Shown here piece after piece: positions 32,162 through 40,683 of a DNA stretch of 41,909 nt. The stretch is from an uncultured Clostridia bacterium (lineage in GTDB: Bacteria > Bacillota > Clostridia > Christensenellales > Aristaeellaceae). Position 1 is the stretch's first letter, and each line of letters starts with the position of its first letter. The stretch is taken from positions 1 to 41,909 of the forward strand of contig CAKTXH010000010.1 of NCBI GenBank assembly GCA_934630975.1. Direction: 5' to 3'. A model generated the notes under the pieces. It saw only the letters and a list, made by a program, of their open reading frames with translations. It was not told the origin of the DNA and did no database searches. The translations under genes were made by a program, and so were the position numbers.

Positions 32162-32390
32162 TGTGGATAACTTGTGGATGATTCTGTGGATAATGGGGGA
32201 TAACCTGTGGAAAGCTTGTGTATAAACCGCCGTCAGTCCCTTTCCCAAAAGAAGAAAAACCCAAACGTTATCCATCGCGCAGGCGCGAGGGGCGTTCGGG
32301 TTTTGCGGGGCGAAACATCAGACGATGTGGAGAATTTTGTGGACAATCCTGTTGATAACAAGGGGATAACTGTGGAAAAGGTGTGGATAA
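32162..32390. other. DnaA-box cluster, candidate replication-origin element or DnaA-titration site
   Basis: In 229 bp there are four perfect boxes of the TGTGNATAA form: TGTGGATAA at 32162, 32185 and 32382, and TGTGTATAA at 32217. Five more have one mismatch (starts near 32173, 32326, 32338, 32350 and 32371), and several have two. All the good boxes face the same way. Clusters like this are typical of bacterial oriC. The dnaA and dnaN genes are not in the window, so it could be the origin, one part of a bipartite origin, or a datA-like reservoir. The 332-bp gap between the secreted protein and the membrane protein gene holds this cluster plus terminators and no gene. Confidence 0.75.
32247..32304 (-). 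terminator. Probable terminator of the GT-C operon, inside the DnaA-box cluster
   Basis: AAAACCCAAACG (32256-32267) pairs with CGTTCGGGTTTT (32293-32304) apart from one mismatch, with an inner CGCG/CGCG stem (32276-32279 with 32284-32287). On the minus strand it runs into a T-rich tract (32247-32259). Confidence 0.6.
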
Positions 32391-32417
32391 GCGGCCAAAT
32401 GCCGCCGCCTAAAAGAT

Positions 32418-33968
32418 TCAGCCGACGGGAGAAAGTGGCTTTTTGGGCGTTTTTTCGGGCCGCAGCGCGCCGTGCGCGGCGAGCAGCAGCAGCACCGGGA
32501 GGAAGCCGAACAGATAGCGCCCGCGCGCTTCCCAGATCATCAGGAACAGCGCCATGCCGAAGAACGCGATGTAGAGCGTCATGTATCGCAGGCTGCCTTT
32601 TTCCGCGCCCGAGGCGGGGTTGGAGCGCCGAATATCCCGCAGACAGGCGAGCAGCGCCAGCGTCAGCTGCGCCATCCAGACGCCTGTGCAGAGCGTCATG
32701 TAAGCCGGGTAATGCTCGCGTCCTTCCAGCACGAAGGAGGAAATGACGTTTTCCCGAATGGGGATGTCGTCCAGCATTTCGGTCATGCCGAACGTGCCGT
32801 CGCCGATGAACGCGCTGTTTTTGCGCAGCGCCGCCGTGATCAGCCGGTTGGGGTAGCGCAGGGTGTAGATTCTGTCCTTCATGCGGGTGTAAATGGAGGC
32901 CATCACCTCTTCGTGCGTCGCGCCCTCTTCCATCATGCGCCACGTGGGCGTGTAATCATCCATGTAGCCGCCGTAGGGGTTGTTGGCAGAAGGGATGGAC
33001 ATCATGATCCAGTGAATCGTCGGCGTGCGGTTCTGCGCGGCTTCCTGCGGGTCGAGCACACGGCTCAGCATGAAGCGCTGTGCGGCAATCAAACCGCCCG
33101 CGACAATCGCCGCGCTGAGCGCCGCACAGAGGAGCGCGCGCGCAGGCTTCATTTCCAGCAGCCAGACGATGACGGCGGCCATCAGCGCGATAAGCACCGT
33201 CATTTTGATCTGACAGCCGATGGATACGACCACGCCGCAGGCGGCGGCCAGCGCGAGCTGTTTGTTTCGGCTGCTCTCATCCCGGATGCGCAGCGCCAGA
33301 TCCAGCGCCATCATGATGAACGGCACGGAGAACGTGTCCGTATACAGCACGGCGGCGGCGAGATACATCGGCAGGCAGCAGGCCAGCATCAGCAGCGTCA
33401 TCAGTTCGCCCTTTGCGCTGGAAAGGCGCTTGGCGATGCGCAGCGTCGCGCGCGTGCCGAAGATGTACAGCACGGCCTGCGCCAGCGCCAGCGGGAAAAA
33501 CGTCTGCGTCACGCCGAGGGCGAAGAGCAGCTTGTAAAAGCCTGTCAGCAGCAGCAGAAAACCCCACTGGTTGGAAAAGTGGAGCATATACGTTTCAATC
33601 GCCGGGCGCCTGTCAAAATTGCCGTCCGCGGCCAGCATCTGCGCGCCGTTGTAGAGCATGGAGTTATCGCCGCTGGGCGTGTATTCCATCAGATAGCCCA
33701 GCAGCAGGTGGACGGCGAACAGCAGCGCGATGAACGTCGGCGCAAGCACCCGCGTCATGCGTTCCGCCTTTGCCGCGCTTATGCTGCTGACGGCGCGCCC
33801 GGCCAGCATTAGCAGCGCCAGCGCCGCGGCGTAGGCCAGCCACAGGCCGGGCAGAGAGAAACCGTAGTTCGTCCGCGCATAGGGCAGAAACAGCACGTTG
33901 ATCAGGCTGACGGCCGCCGCAAAGGCGAAAAAGCCCAGCCCGCTTCGCAAAAGCTTCGTTCGCAACAA
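32418..33968 (-). CDS. Polytopic membrane protein, GT-C (family 39-like) glycosyltransferase candidate
   Basis: The 516-residue protein has about 11-13 transmembrane helices. A large extracytoplasmic first loop carries acidic residues (YTPSGDNSMLYNGAQML), as in GT-C enzymes that use polyprenyl-phosphate sugars, and a second soluble loop lies near 300-400. The C-terminal WEARGRYLFGFLPVLLLLAA segment is often seen in clostridial proteins of this type. The start appears to be TTG at 33968, 7 nt behind AAGGAG, which overlaps the stop of the previous gene; no ATG fits. It is the last gene of a five-gene operon. Family membership is inferred from topology and motif, not confirmed. Confidence 0.72.
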   Translation of the reverse strand: MLRTKLLRSGLGFFAFAAAVSLINVLFLPYARTNYGFSLPGLWLAYAAALALLMLAGRAVSSISAAKAERMTRVLAPTFIALLFAVHLLLGYLMEYTPSGDNSMLYNGAQMLAADGNFDRRPAIETYMLHFSNQWGFLLLLTGFYKLLFALGVTQTFFPLALAQAVLYIFGTRATLRIAKRLSSAKGELMTLLMLACCLPMYLAAAVLYTDTFSVPFIMMALDLALRIRDESSRNKQLALAAACGVVVSIGCQIKMTVLIALMAAVIVWLLEMKPARALLCAALSAAIVAGGLIAAQRFMLSRVLDPQEAAQNRTPTIHWIMMSIPSANNPYGGYMDDYTPTWRMMEEGATHEEVMASIYTRMKDRIYTLRYPNRLITAALRKNSAFIGDGTFGMTEMLDDIPIRENVISSFVLEGREHYPAYMTLCTGVWMAQLTLALLACLRDIRRSNPASGAEKGSLRYMTLYIAFFGMALFLMIWEARGRYLFGFLPVLLLLAAHGALRPEKTPKKPLSPVG

Positions 33969-33972
33969 ACCG

Positions 33973-35433
33973 TCACTCCTTCAGCCGGAGCAGCTGGTAC
34001 TGCCCGGCGGCGTCCATAAAATCATAATCCGTTTCAAAAATGGCCGCGACGCGCGCATCGTAGGGCGGATTGAAGGCGCGGTTATAATAGATTACCAGCC
34101 ATTTCGGCGGATCGGTTTCAAACGTCTCGACGATTTCATCCATCACCGCCGGGTCGGCCTGCGCCAGCACCTCCTGAAGGAAGTAAAACCGCATGCACGG
34201 CAGCGCTTCGGCCGCGACGTACCAGCGCGGTTCGACGCGGTAAGCCATAAAGCGGCCGCGCTCGTCCTCGGGCACCTGCGCCATCAGCGTCTGCGCGTCG
34301 GCGGTGAACTGCGCCCAGTCCGCGCGCTCGGCCAGCCGCGTATCGTCGGCGGTCTTGCCCTGTACGCCCAGCCACAGCGCGCAGCAGCAGGTCAGCGCAA
34401 TCGCGCAGACGGTGCGCATGCGCGGCTTCGGAATCGCGGCCAGCACGGCCGCCAGCCCCATCACCGCCATCGGCGCGCCGAGAATCAGGTAATGGTCGTA
34501 AAACTTGCGGGAGAGGAAGGCCGCTAGTCCGCCCGCCGCCGCCGCGGCAACCATGCCCAGCGCCAGCATCGGGCTTTTTTTGCGCAGCGCCAGCGCGCCT
34601 GCGCAGGAAAACGCCGCCATCAGCATGGCTGCAAAGCCGTAGCCGGTGTGCAGCAGCATTTCGACGCGCCCCGTGTCGCCCGTTTCGGTATAGAGCATGT
34701 TGTGCACGATGGAGCCGTACCACGCGGCGGAAAGCGCGCCCCGCGCCGCCAGCCAGATCACAATCGGCAGCGCGCAGAGCGCCAGTCCGCAGACAAAGCC
34801 CGCCGCGCACTGCCCCAGCGCCGAAAACCGCTTTTTCGCCAGCAGCCCAAGCGCCAGCGTCAGCACCAGCGCGGCCAGCGGCAGCGCGTTGTTGGCGCGC
34901 AGCAGGAACGCCGCCATCGCGCATACGCCCATCAGCAGCGCGGGCGCGAACAGGTTCTTTTTGAAATCCGGCTGGCCGAACACGCGCAGGGCGGTATACG
35001 CGCCCAGCAGCGTCGGCAGGCTGGCGTATTCCTCCGTCAGGTTGCCGCCGCCGACCAGCGAGGCGATCAGCGCCAGATAGAAAAGCTGCGTCACGCCGGT
35101 ATACGCGCCCCGCGTCTGCGCCATATGGCTGACGACGCGCAGGCACAGAAACAGGAAGATCACCTGCTGAATGAACACGGCCAGCGTGCTGTAACCGCCG
35201 CCGACGATCTGGGGCAGCATTTGAAGCGCGTAGAGCATCGGCCCTTTGTGGTCGAAAATCTGCGTATACGGCGCGTAACCTTTGGCCAGCGCCGTGCCGA
35301 GGGTCAGGTACATCGCGTTGTCGCTGCCGATGCTCGGGCCGAGCGGCGTGTTGAAGGCGTAAAAAATCAGGCCGAATACGAGCGCCATCGCCGCGGAAAG
35401 CAGGATATCGGCGGATCGTTTCGTCGTTTTCAT
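33973..35433 (-). CDS. Polytopic membrane protein, GT-C (family 39-like) glycosyltransferase candidate
   Basis: The 486-residue protein has about ten transmembrane helices. Its N-terminal external loop has SDNAMYLTLGTALAKGYAPY and then IFDHKGPMLYALQML, the pattern of ArnT/PMT-like enzymes, where an early Asp acts as base, and a C-terminal soluble domain of about 130 residues ends in YQLLRLKE. Such enzymes transfer sugars from lipid-linked donors to wall polymers, glycolipids or proteins on the outer face. The ATG, behind AAGGAGG, overlaps the stop of the upstream gene as ATGA, and the next gene starts 4 bp after its stop, so the three membrane proteins are made together. Confidence 0.8.
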   Translation of the reverse strand: MKTTKRSADILLSAAMALVFGLIFYAFNTPLGPSIGSDNAMYLTLGTALAKGYAPYTQIFDHKGPMLYALQMLPQIVGGGYSTLAVFIQQVIFLFLCLRVVSHMAQTRGAYTGVTQLFYLALIASLVGGGNLTEEYASLPTLLGAYTALRVFGQPDFKKNLFAPALLMGVCAMAAFLLRANNALPLAALVLTLALGLLAKKRFSALGQCAAGFVCGLALCALPIVIWLAARGALSAAWYGSIVHNMLYTETGDTGRVEMLLHTGYGFAAMLMAAFSCAGALALRKKSPMLALGMVAAAAAGGLAAFLSRKFYDHYLILGAPMAVMGLAAVLAAIPKPRMRTVCAIALTCCCALWLGVQGKTADDTRLAERADWAQFTADAQTLMAQVPEDERGRFMAYRVEPRWYVAAEALPCMRFYFLQEVLAQADPAVMDEIVETFETDPPKWLVIYYNRAFNPPYDARVAAIFETDYDFMDAAGQYQLLRLKE

Positions 35434-37208
35434 GGCATTTCCTCCTTGCGCGGGGGCAGCAGCGCCGCGCCCAGCATGACGGGCAGGATGTAGAGAATCG
35501 GCATCAGATAGCGGATTTCGCCGCTCTTCGGGGAGAGCATGCAGATGCCCAGCGTGCCGAAAAAGAACATGTACGGCACGGCGGCGCGAATCCCGTCGCG
35601 CAGAATCAGCGCCGCGAGCAGCAGCAGGAAGACCCAGACGACGGAATCGACGTAGAACAGCCAGCCCACGCCCGGAATCCGCCGCAGGGTGAAATAAATC
35701 CGGTTGTGCAGCTCCAGCCGCGCGTCGGCCAGCGCGGAATTCTGCCGCAGTTCAACGCCGCCCGCGTCCGGCGAGTTGAGGGTCAGGCAGACGATGGTGT
35801 TGCTGTCCGACGGGTAGAAATAGCCGTAGATCATGTTCAGCCATGCGTCCAGATACACGCCCGGGTGGCGCAGCCCCATGCTCAGCCAGGCTTTCATATA
35901 CGGCCCGAGCCTGCCGGAAAGATCGGGGTTGCTCGTGTCCTTCACCGCGTCGGCCAGTCGGGGATCGTAGTTCTGCGTGGCGTGCTCCACGTCGAGCACA
36001 TCCGAAACGGCGCGCATTTCCTCTTCCGTTACGTCGTCGGGGTAGGCGATCAGGTAGCGCGCCGTCTGCTGAAACGGGATGGAAAACATCTCCCGCGTTT
36101 CGCCCGGGATTACGCCGCAGGCGGGCAGAATCACCCCGTTATACAGCACGGCAAAGACCGCGACCGCGCCCAGCAGCGCGCCCGCCAGCCGCAGCCGAAC
36201 GCCGCGATAGCCGAGCAGCAGAAACAGCGCCGCAAAGCACAGCGCGTACATCGCGGGCTTGCGGGTGAGCATTATCATCAGCGCGACGGCGAACAGACCC
36301 GCGCAGAAGCGCTTGCTTTGCGCCGCCTGCCCGCGCGTCAGATACAGCTTGAGCATCATCGTGCCGTAGAGAAGCACGAACGGCTCGACGCTCACATCCT
36401 TGCACATGTTGAACGCATACAGCGCCAGCACGGGGTAGAGCGCGATAAACAGCGCCAAGCCGACGACTGCGCCGCGGGCAAGCCCCGCTTCCCGCAGCGT
36501 CACCAGCGCATACGCCCAGCAGGCGGCCAGCGCGGCCATGCTGATCAGGCTGTAAAGCAGCTGGCCGATGTTCACGTTGCCCAGCAGCAGCCCCAGCTTC
36601 ATGAACCCGCCGTAAACGAGGGTCAGGAACACGGGGTGATGGTCGCTGAGCGCGCTGCCGTCGCCGATGTAGCTGGGAAAGCCGAAGAACTGCAAAATCT
36701 GGTCGTGCGTGTCGTAGATGTTCAGCCCCGGGGCATAGAGCACCAGATACGGAATCGACCCCGCGAAAATCAGCGCGACGCAGAGCCAGAAGAGCCGCCG
36801 CTTTTCCCGCTGCGTGGCGGGCGCGGCGGCCTGCGCGCGTTCGCGAAGCGCGCCCAGCAGGCGGAAAAGCAGAACGACCGCGCAGAGCGCCCCGGCGAAC
36901 AGCGCCGCCATCGCCAGCGCGCCGGAAAGCAGCGTTTTCGCGCTCTTGAGCAGCAGACCGTAGGAATCCGTCGTATCATACGAATAGCCGACGGTTCGGA
37001 AAAAGGCGAACAGCGCGGCGGGAATTGCGGCCATGCCCCACTCGCGCCGCGTCGGGCGGACGGAAGCCGCCAGCAGGAACAGCAGGAAACAGGCGAGCAG
37101 CACGCTCGCGCCGCCGAACGGAAAATAGCCGCCCAGCGCCGCCGCGCAGAAAACGGAAGCGGCGAAGAGCGGCGCAAGGAAGCGCAGGCGTGGCAGTTGG
37201 ATGGTCAT
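35430..37208 (-). CDS. Polytopic membrane protein, DUF6020-like
   Basis: The 592-residue protein has about 12-14 transmembrane helices and resembles the DUF6020 group of Clostridia and lactobacilli, a GT-C-like family without a proven function. Notable segments are the external-loop APGLNIYDTHDQILQFFGFP with acidic residues, LSDHHPVFLTLVYGGFMKLG, and a large extracytoplasmic insert (about 370-500) with many Asp and Tyr. The ATG at 37208 is 5 nt behind AAGGAGG and 10 bp after the HAD gene. It is coupled to the next membrane protein by ATGA. Role in polysaccharide or glycolipid assembly is inferred from its neighbours. Confidence 0.75.
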   Translation of the reverse strand: MTIQLPRLRFLAPLFAASVFCAAALGGYFPFGGASVLLACFLLFLLAASVRPTRREWGMAAIPAALFAFFRTVGYSYDTTDSYGLLLKSAKTLLSGALAMAALFAGALCAVVLLFRLLGALRERAQAAAPATQREKRRLFWLCVALIFAGSIPYLVLYAPGLNIYDTHDQILQFFGFPSYIGDGSALSDHHPVFLTLVYGGFMKLGLLLGNVNIGQLLYSLISMAALAACWAYALVTLREAGLARGAVVGLALFIALYPVLALYAFNMCKDVSVEPFVLLYGTMMLKLYLTRGQAAQSKRFCAGLFAVALMIMLTRKPAMYALCFAALFLLLGYRGVRLRLAGALLGAVAVFAVLYNGVILPACGVIPGETREMFSIPFQQTARYLIAYPDDVTEEEMRAVSDVLDVEHATQNYDPRLADAVKDTSNPDLSGRLGPYMKAWLSMGLRHPGVYLDAWLNMIYGYFYPSDSNTIVCLTLNSPDAGGVELRQNSALADARLELHNRIYFTLRRIPGVGWLFYVDSVVWVFLLLLAALILRDGIRAAVPYMFFFGTLGICMLSPKSGEIRYLMPILYILPVMLGAALLPPRKEEMP

Positions 37209-37218
37209 GACAGCCTCC

Positions 37219-38016
37219 TTACAGCCCCAGCGCGCCGCGTACCACGCGCATCACGCCGTTTTCGTCGTTGCTCGGGGCGATATGGCGCGCCATCGCTTTG
37301 AGCGCCGGGTGCGCGTTTTCCATCGCGTAGCTCTCGCCGACGGCCTGCAAAAGTTCGCAGTCGTTGAGGTAATCGCCGAAGGCCATACATTCGTCCGCCG
37401 AAAGCCCCAGCTTCCGCTGAATCCCGCGCATCGCGCAGCCCTTGTTTACGCCGGGCTTCATCACATCGACCCAGTGCTCGCCGGAGAGGATGACCGCCAG
37501 CGGCCCTTCCAGCGCCGCCTGCAACGCGGGCAGCTCGTGGGTCTGCGCGTCGCCCTCGTCGTAAAAGGCGACTTTGCAGACGTCCGGCAGAGGCCCCAGC
37601 GCGGTCAGGTCGTCCACAACCTCGACGCTCGGGTAGTACATCCGCGTGTTGCGGATGAATTCCGCCGACGCGGTTTTCTCAATCAGCGCCACATCCGCGC
37701 GGCAGACGACGGGATAAACGCCCGGAAGCGCTTTTGTCGCCGTTACGATTCGGGTGATGAAGCTCGAATCAATCGGGTCGATGAGCACGCGCTCGTCGTG
37801 CTGCATGACCAGCGCGCCGTTTTCGCACAGGAAGAGCATGTCGTCGGCGCAGGCTTCAAAGTCACGGCGCAGGGAGGCATACTGCCGCCCGCTGGCGACG
37901 CAGAAGAGCACGCCCTTTTCCTTGAGCTTGGCGAGCACCTCGGGCAGTTCGGCGGGCAGGCGCTTGGCGCTGTCCAGCAGCGTTCCATCCATATCGCAGG
38001 CAATCAGTTTGATCAT
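37219..38016 (-). CDS. Cof-type HAD-IIB phosphatase
   Basis: The 265-residue protein is a haloacid dehalogenase superfamily phosphatase with a type IIB cap. It has motif I IACDMDGTLLD with the nucleophile Asp, motif II VASGRQ, the Lys of motif III in the GVNKG segment, and motif IV FGDYLNDCELL. Such enzymes dephosphorylate sugar phosphates or FMN; specificity is broad and cannot be read here. The start is the ATG at 38016 behind GAAAGGGA, overlapping the GNAT stop as ATGA; a longer frame upstream lies inside the GNAT gene and is not used. Confidence 0.9.
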   Translation of the reverse strand: MIKLIACDMDGTLLDSAKRLPAELPEVLAKLKEKGVLFCVASGRQYASLRRDFEACADDMLFLCENGALVMQHDERVLIDPIDSSFITRIVTATKALPGVYPVVCRADVALIEKTASAEFIRNTRMYYPSVEVVDDLTALGPLPDVCKVAFYDEGDAQTHELPALQAALEGPLAVILSGEHWVDVMKPGVNKGCAMRGIQRKLGLSADECMAFGDYLNDCELLQAVGESYAMENAHPALKAMARHIAPSNDENGVMRVVRGALGL

Positions 38017-38591
38017 ATCGTTCCCTTTCTCACGTCGTCCTTGAGGATGGCGTAAAGCGCCACATCGACGAATTTTCCCTTGTTGTAGAGCCGCTGGCGC
38101 AGAACGCCCTCTTTGCGCATGCCGCATTTTTCCATCACGCGGCCGGAAGCCGGGTTATCCAGCTCGTGCTGCGCCTCGATGCGGTTGATATCCATCGCGT
38201 CAAACGTGTAATCAATCACGCGGGCAAGCGCTTCGGTCATGTAGCCGCCGTTCCAGAGCCACCGGGCCAGCGAATAGCCGACCTCCACGCTGGCGTTTTC
38301 CATATCGTAGCTCATGTAGCCGATGGTGCCGACGAGGTGGCCGGTCTTTTTGTCGATGATGCCCCAGCTGCTCGGCTCGTCGGCGCGGTAGCGGCGGATC
38401 ATGTAGCGGCAATAATCCTTCGCCTCGCCGATTTCCTTCTGCGCGGCCCAGAGCACGTGGCGCGCGACCTCCGCGTCGCGGCTGTATTCAAAAACATCCT
38501 TGGCGTCCTTCATCGTCATGCGGCGCAGCGTCAGGCGCGGTGTTTCCAGCGTCGGCATGGCGAAAAGGCCGTATTCGTTCGGGGTAAACAT
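38013..38591 (-). CDS. GNAT family N-acetyltransferase (RimJ/RimL-like)
   Basis: The 192-residue protein has the acetyl-CoA binding fold of RimJ/RimL-type acetyltransferases: ETPRLTLRRMTMKDAKDVFEY at the N-terminus, the GTIGYMSYD strand, the EVGYSLARWLWNGGYMTEAL acetyl-CoA loop, and the C-terminal GMRKEGVLRQRLYNKGKFVDV. These enzymes acetylate protein N-termini, polyamines or small amines. The ATG at 38591 is behind AAGGGA with somewhat long spacing. It is the first gene of the five-gene operon leading to the three membrane proteins. Confidence 0.88.
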   Translation of the reverse strand: MFTPNEYGLFAMPTLETPRLTLRRMTMKDAKDVFEYSRDAEVARHVLWAAQKEIGEAKDYCRYMIRRYRADEPSSWGIIDKKTGHLVGTIGYMSYDMENASVEVGYSLARWLWNGGYMTEALARVIDYTFDAMDINRIEAQHELDNPASGRVMEKCGMRKEGVLRQRLYNKGKFVDVALYAILKDDVRKGTI

Positions 38592-38661
38592 ATCGCTTGA
38601 TTCCCTTCGTTAAAGCCGGCTTTGGGTTGGCGCGGCGAGATGCGCGCAGCCGGTTCTTCTT

Positions 38662-38690
38662 ATTATACACGAATCATCTCAAAAGCGAAA
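38662..38690 (-). promoter_or_regulatory. Promoter of the GNAT/HAD/GT-C operon
   Basis: Minus-strand -10 TATAAT (38662-38667); weak -35 TTTCGC (38685-38690) at 17-bp spacing. Confidence 0.65.
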
Positions 38691-38716
38691 CCCCTTGCCC
38701 CTGAACGAATTTTTTC

Positions 38717-38745
38717 TTGCGGAATTTTCGGATATCGTTTATACT
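38717..38745 (+). promoter_or_regulatory. Promoter of the small secreted protein gene
   Basis: -35 TTGCGG (38717-38722), 17-bp spacer, -10 TATACT (38740-38745). It is divergent from the GNAT operon promoter. Confidence 0.7.
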
Positions 38746-38789
38746 CAATATGGAAAAAGAATGGTTTTGGCTGAAAGGGAGTGCGTTCC

Positions 38790-39245
38790 ATGAAAAAAAT
38801 CGCTGTGCTTTTGCTGACCGCGCTGCTTGCGCTTGCCGCCGGGGCTGCGACGGCCGAAAAGGAGAAGCCCGCCGCCCTGCCGTCGGCGGAGGCCGCGTGG
38901 CCGGAGCTGGAGAGCGTCCGGGCGCTTTTGGACGACGATATTCAGAGAATTGAGATAGCCACCTATACCGAGGGCGGCGCGGGGCGGTTCGTCTTTACGG
39001 ACAGCGCCGCCATCGCCGAGATTCACGCGCTCTGCTGCGCGCTGTCGCTCGGCGCGGAGACGAACATCGGCGTGGCCGACGACGGGCTGACGCTCGCGTT
39101 TGTCACGGCGGAGGGCGAGACGGCGCTGCGCTTTGAGGGCAGGTATGCCGTTGTCGGCGAAAAGCGCTATGAAACGGAGCAGCTCGGCGCGCTGAAAAAA
39201 GACCTGAGGGAGCGGATTCAAAACGAGATTTTCGCGTCCGAATAA
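38790..39245 (+). CDS. Small secreted protein of unknown function
   Basis: The 151-residue protein has a clear signal peptide (MKKIAVLLLTALLALAAG, cleavage expected after ATA before EKEK) and a mature part of about 125 residues. The rest is a mixed alpha/beta pattern with repeated strand-like segments (IQRIEIATYTEGGAGRFVF, TLAFVTAEGETALRFEGRY) and an ending rich in charged residues. I recognise no named family. The start is the ATG at 38790, 8 nt behind GGGAG; a GTG nine bases upstream has no site. It lies alone between the GNAT operon and murA. Confidence 0.7.
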   Translation: MKKIAVLLLTALLALAAGAATAEKEKPAALPSAEAAWPELESVRALLDDDIQRIEIATYTEGGAGRFVFTDSAAIAEIHALCCALSLGAETNIGVADDGLTLAFVTAEGETALRFEGRYAVVGEKRYETEQLGALKKDLRERIQNEIFASE

Positions 39246-39272
39246 GGCTCGGCGTGCCGTTTTTCGCCTTAC

Positions 39273-39301
39273 TTGCCAAAGTGCGCCAATCCGTGTATAA
39301 T
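39273..39301 (+). promoter_or_regulatory. Promoter of murA
   Basis: -35 TTGCCA (39273-39278), 17-bp spacer, -10 TATAAT (39296-39301). Confidence 0.88.
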
Positions 39302-39354
39302 ATAGGGGTTAAAGATACAGCCCCGGGCGACCGGCAATCATAAGGAGGATCATC

Positions 39355-40623
39355 ATGGCAGAAGAGAGAATGCTCATCACGGGTGGGCAGCGATTGGAGG
39401 GAACCGTCCGCGTCAGCGGCGGCAAGAATACCTCGGTCGCGGTGATTTCCGCCTCGATCCTCAGCGAAACGCCGTGCGTGATCGAAAACCTGCCCAACAT
39501 CGAAGATGTCAACGTCTCGGTGGAGACGCTGCGCCATCTGGGCGCGAAGGTCAATTGGGACCCCGACGCGGGCGTGATGGAGGTCGATTCCAGCACCATC
39601 GACCGCACGGATGTGCCGCTGGAGCTTTGCCGCCGCATGCGCGCCTCGTCGTATTACATCGGCGCGCTGCTGGCGCGTTTCGGCCGGGCGCAGGTGCCCC
39701 TGCCGGGCGGATGCGATATCGGGCGCAGGCCGATTGATCAGCACATCAAGGGCATGCGCGCCCTTGGCGCGAAGGTGGAGACGACGCGCGGCATGGTCTT
39801 TGCGGAGACGGACGGGCTGATCGGCGCGGATGTGTTCATGGATATGGTCACCGTCGGCGGCACGATCAACGTCATGCTGGCGGCCTCTCGCGCGAGCGGC
39901 ACGACGACGATTTACAACGCCGCCAAAGAGCCGCACATCGTCGATCTGGCGAACTTCCTGAATTCGATGGGCTGCCGCGTCAAGGGCGCGGGCACGGACG
40001 TTATCCGCATTCGCGGGGTGGAGAAGCTGCAAAGCCGCCGCCCGTATGCCGTCATCCCGGATCAGATTGAAACCGGCACGCTGATGATCGCCGCCGCCGC
40101 GACGCACGGCGACGTGACGATTTGCGGCTGCATCCCCACGCACATGGAAGCGCTGACCGCCAAGCTGCTGGAGATGGGCGCGCGCGTGGAGGAGCGCGAC
40201 GACGCGATCCGCGTCCGCTCCCTCGGCGCGCACCGCGCGGTGACGTTCAAAACGCAGGTTTACCCCGGCTTCCCGACCGATTTGCAGCAGCCCATGAGCG
40301 CGCTGCTCTGCACCGCGGTTGGCACATCGACCGTGGTGGAAAACATCTTCGAATCCCGCTTCCGCCACCTGTCGGAGATGGAGCGCATGGGCGCGCGGGT
40401 GCGCATCTATGAGCAGACCGCCGTGATCGAGGGTGTGCCCCAGTTGCACGGCGCGGCGGTTGAGGCGACCGACCTGCGCGCGGGCGCGGCGCTGGTCATC
40501 GCGGGTCTGATGGCGCAGGGCACGACCGAAATTTATAATACGCACTTCATCGACCGCGGTTATGAGCATCTGGAAGAGAAGCTCAACAGCCTCGGCGCGA
40601 AGATTTCCAGAACGACGGACTGA
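39355..40623 (+). CDS. murA: UDP-N-acetylglucosamine 1-carboxyvinyltransferase
   Basis: MurA adds enolpyruvate from phosphoenolpyruvate to UDP-GlcNAc, the first committed step of peptidoglycan synthesis in the cytoplasm. The 422-residue protein has the two-domain EPSP-synthase fold with the SGGKNTSVAVISASIL segment (the Lys-Asn pair of the substrate site), the catalytic Cys120 in LPGGCDIGRRPID, and the PGFPTDLQQPMSALL segment. Because the loop residue is Cys and not Asp, the enzyme should be sensitive to fosfomycin. The ATG is 6 nt behind AAGGAGG. It is monocistronic with its own promoter and terminator. Bacillota often carry two copies (MurAA and MurAB); which one this is cannot be told. Confidence 0.97.
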   Translation: MAEERMLITGGQRLEGTVRVSGGKNTSVAVISASILSETPCVIENLPNIEDVNVSVETLRHLGAKVNWDPDAGVMEVDSSTIDRTDVPLELCRRMRASSYYIGALLARFGRAQVPLPGGCDIGRRPIDQHIKGMRALGAKVETTRGMVFAETDGLIGADVFMDMVTVGGTINVMLAASRASGTTTIYNAAKEPHIVDLANFLNSMGCRVKGAGTDVIRIRGVEKLQSRRPYAVIPDQIETGTLMIAAAATHGDVTICGCIPTHMEALTAKLLEMGARVEERDDAIRVRSLGAHRAVTFKTQVYPGFPTDLQQPMSALLCTAVGTSTVVENIFESRFRHLSEMERMGARVRIYEQTAVIEGVPQLHGAAVEATDLRAGAALVIAGLMAQGTTEIYNTHFIDRGYEHLEEKLNSLGAKISRTTD

Positions 40624-40642
40624 ATTTTATAGCGGCAGGCTG

Positions 40643-40666
40643 AGCCATCCGAAAGGGTGGCTTTTT
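40643..40666 (+). terminator. Intrinsic terminator of murA
   Basis: AGCCATCC (40643-40650) pairs with GGGTGGCT (40655-40662, one G-U pair) around GAAA, followed by T residues. Confidence 0.88.
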
Positions 40667-40683
40667 GTGTGTCCTTCAAATTC

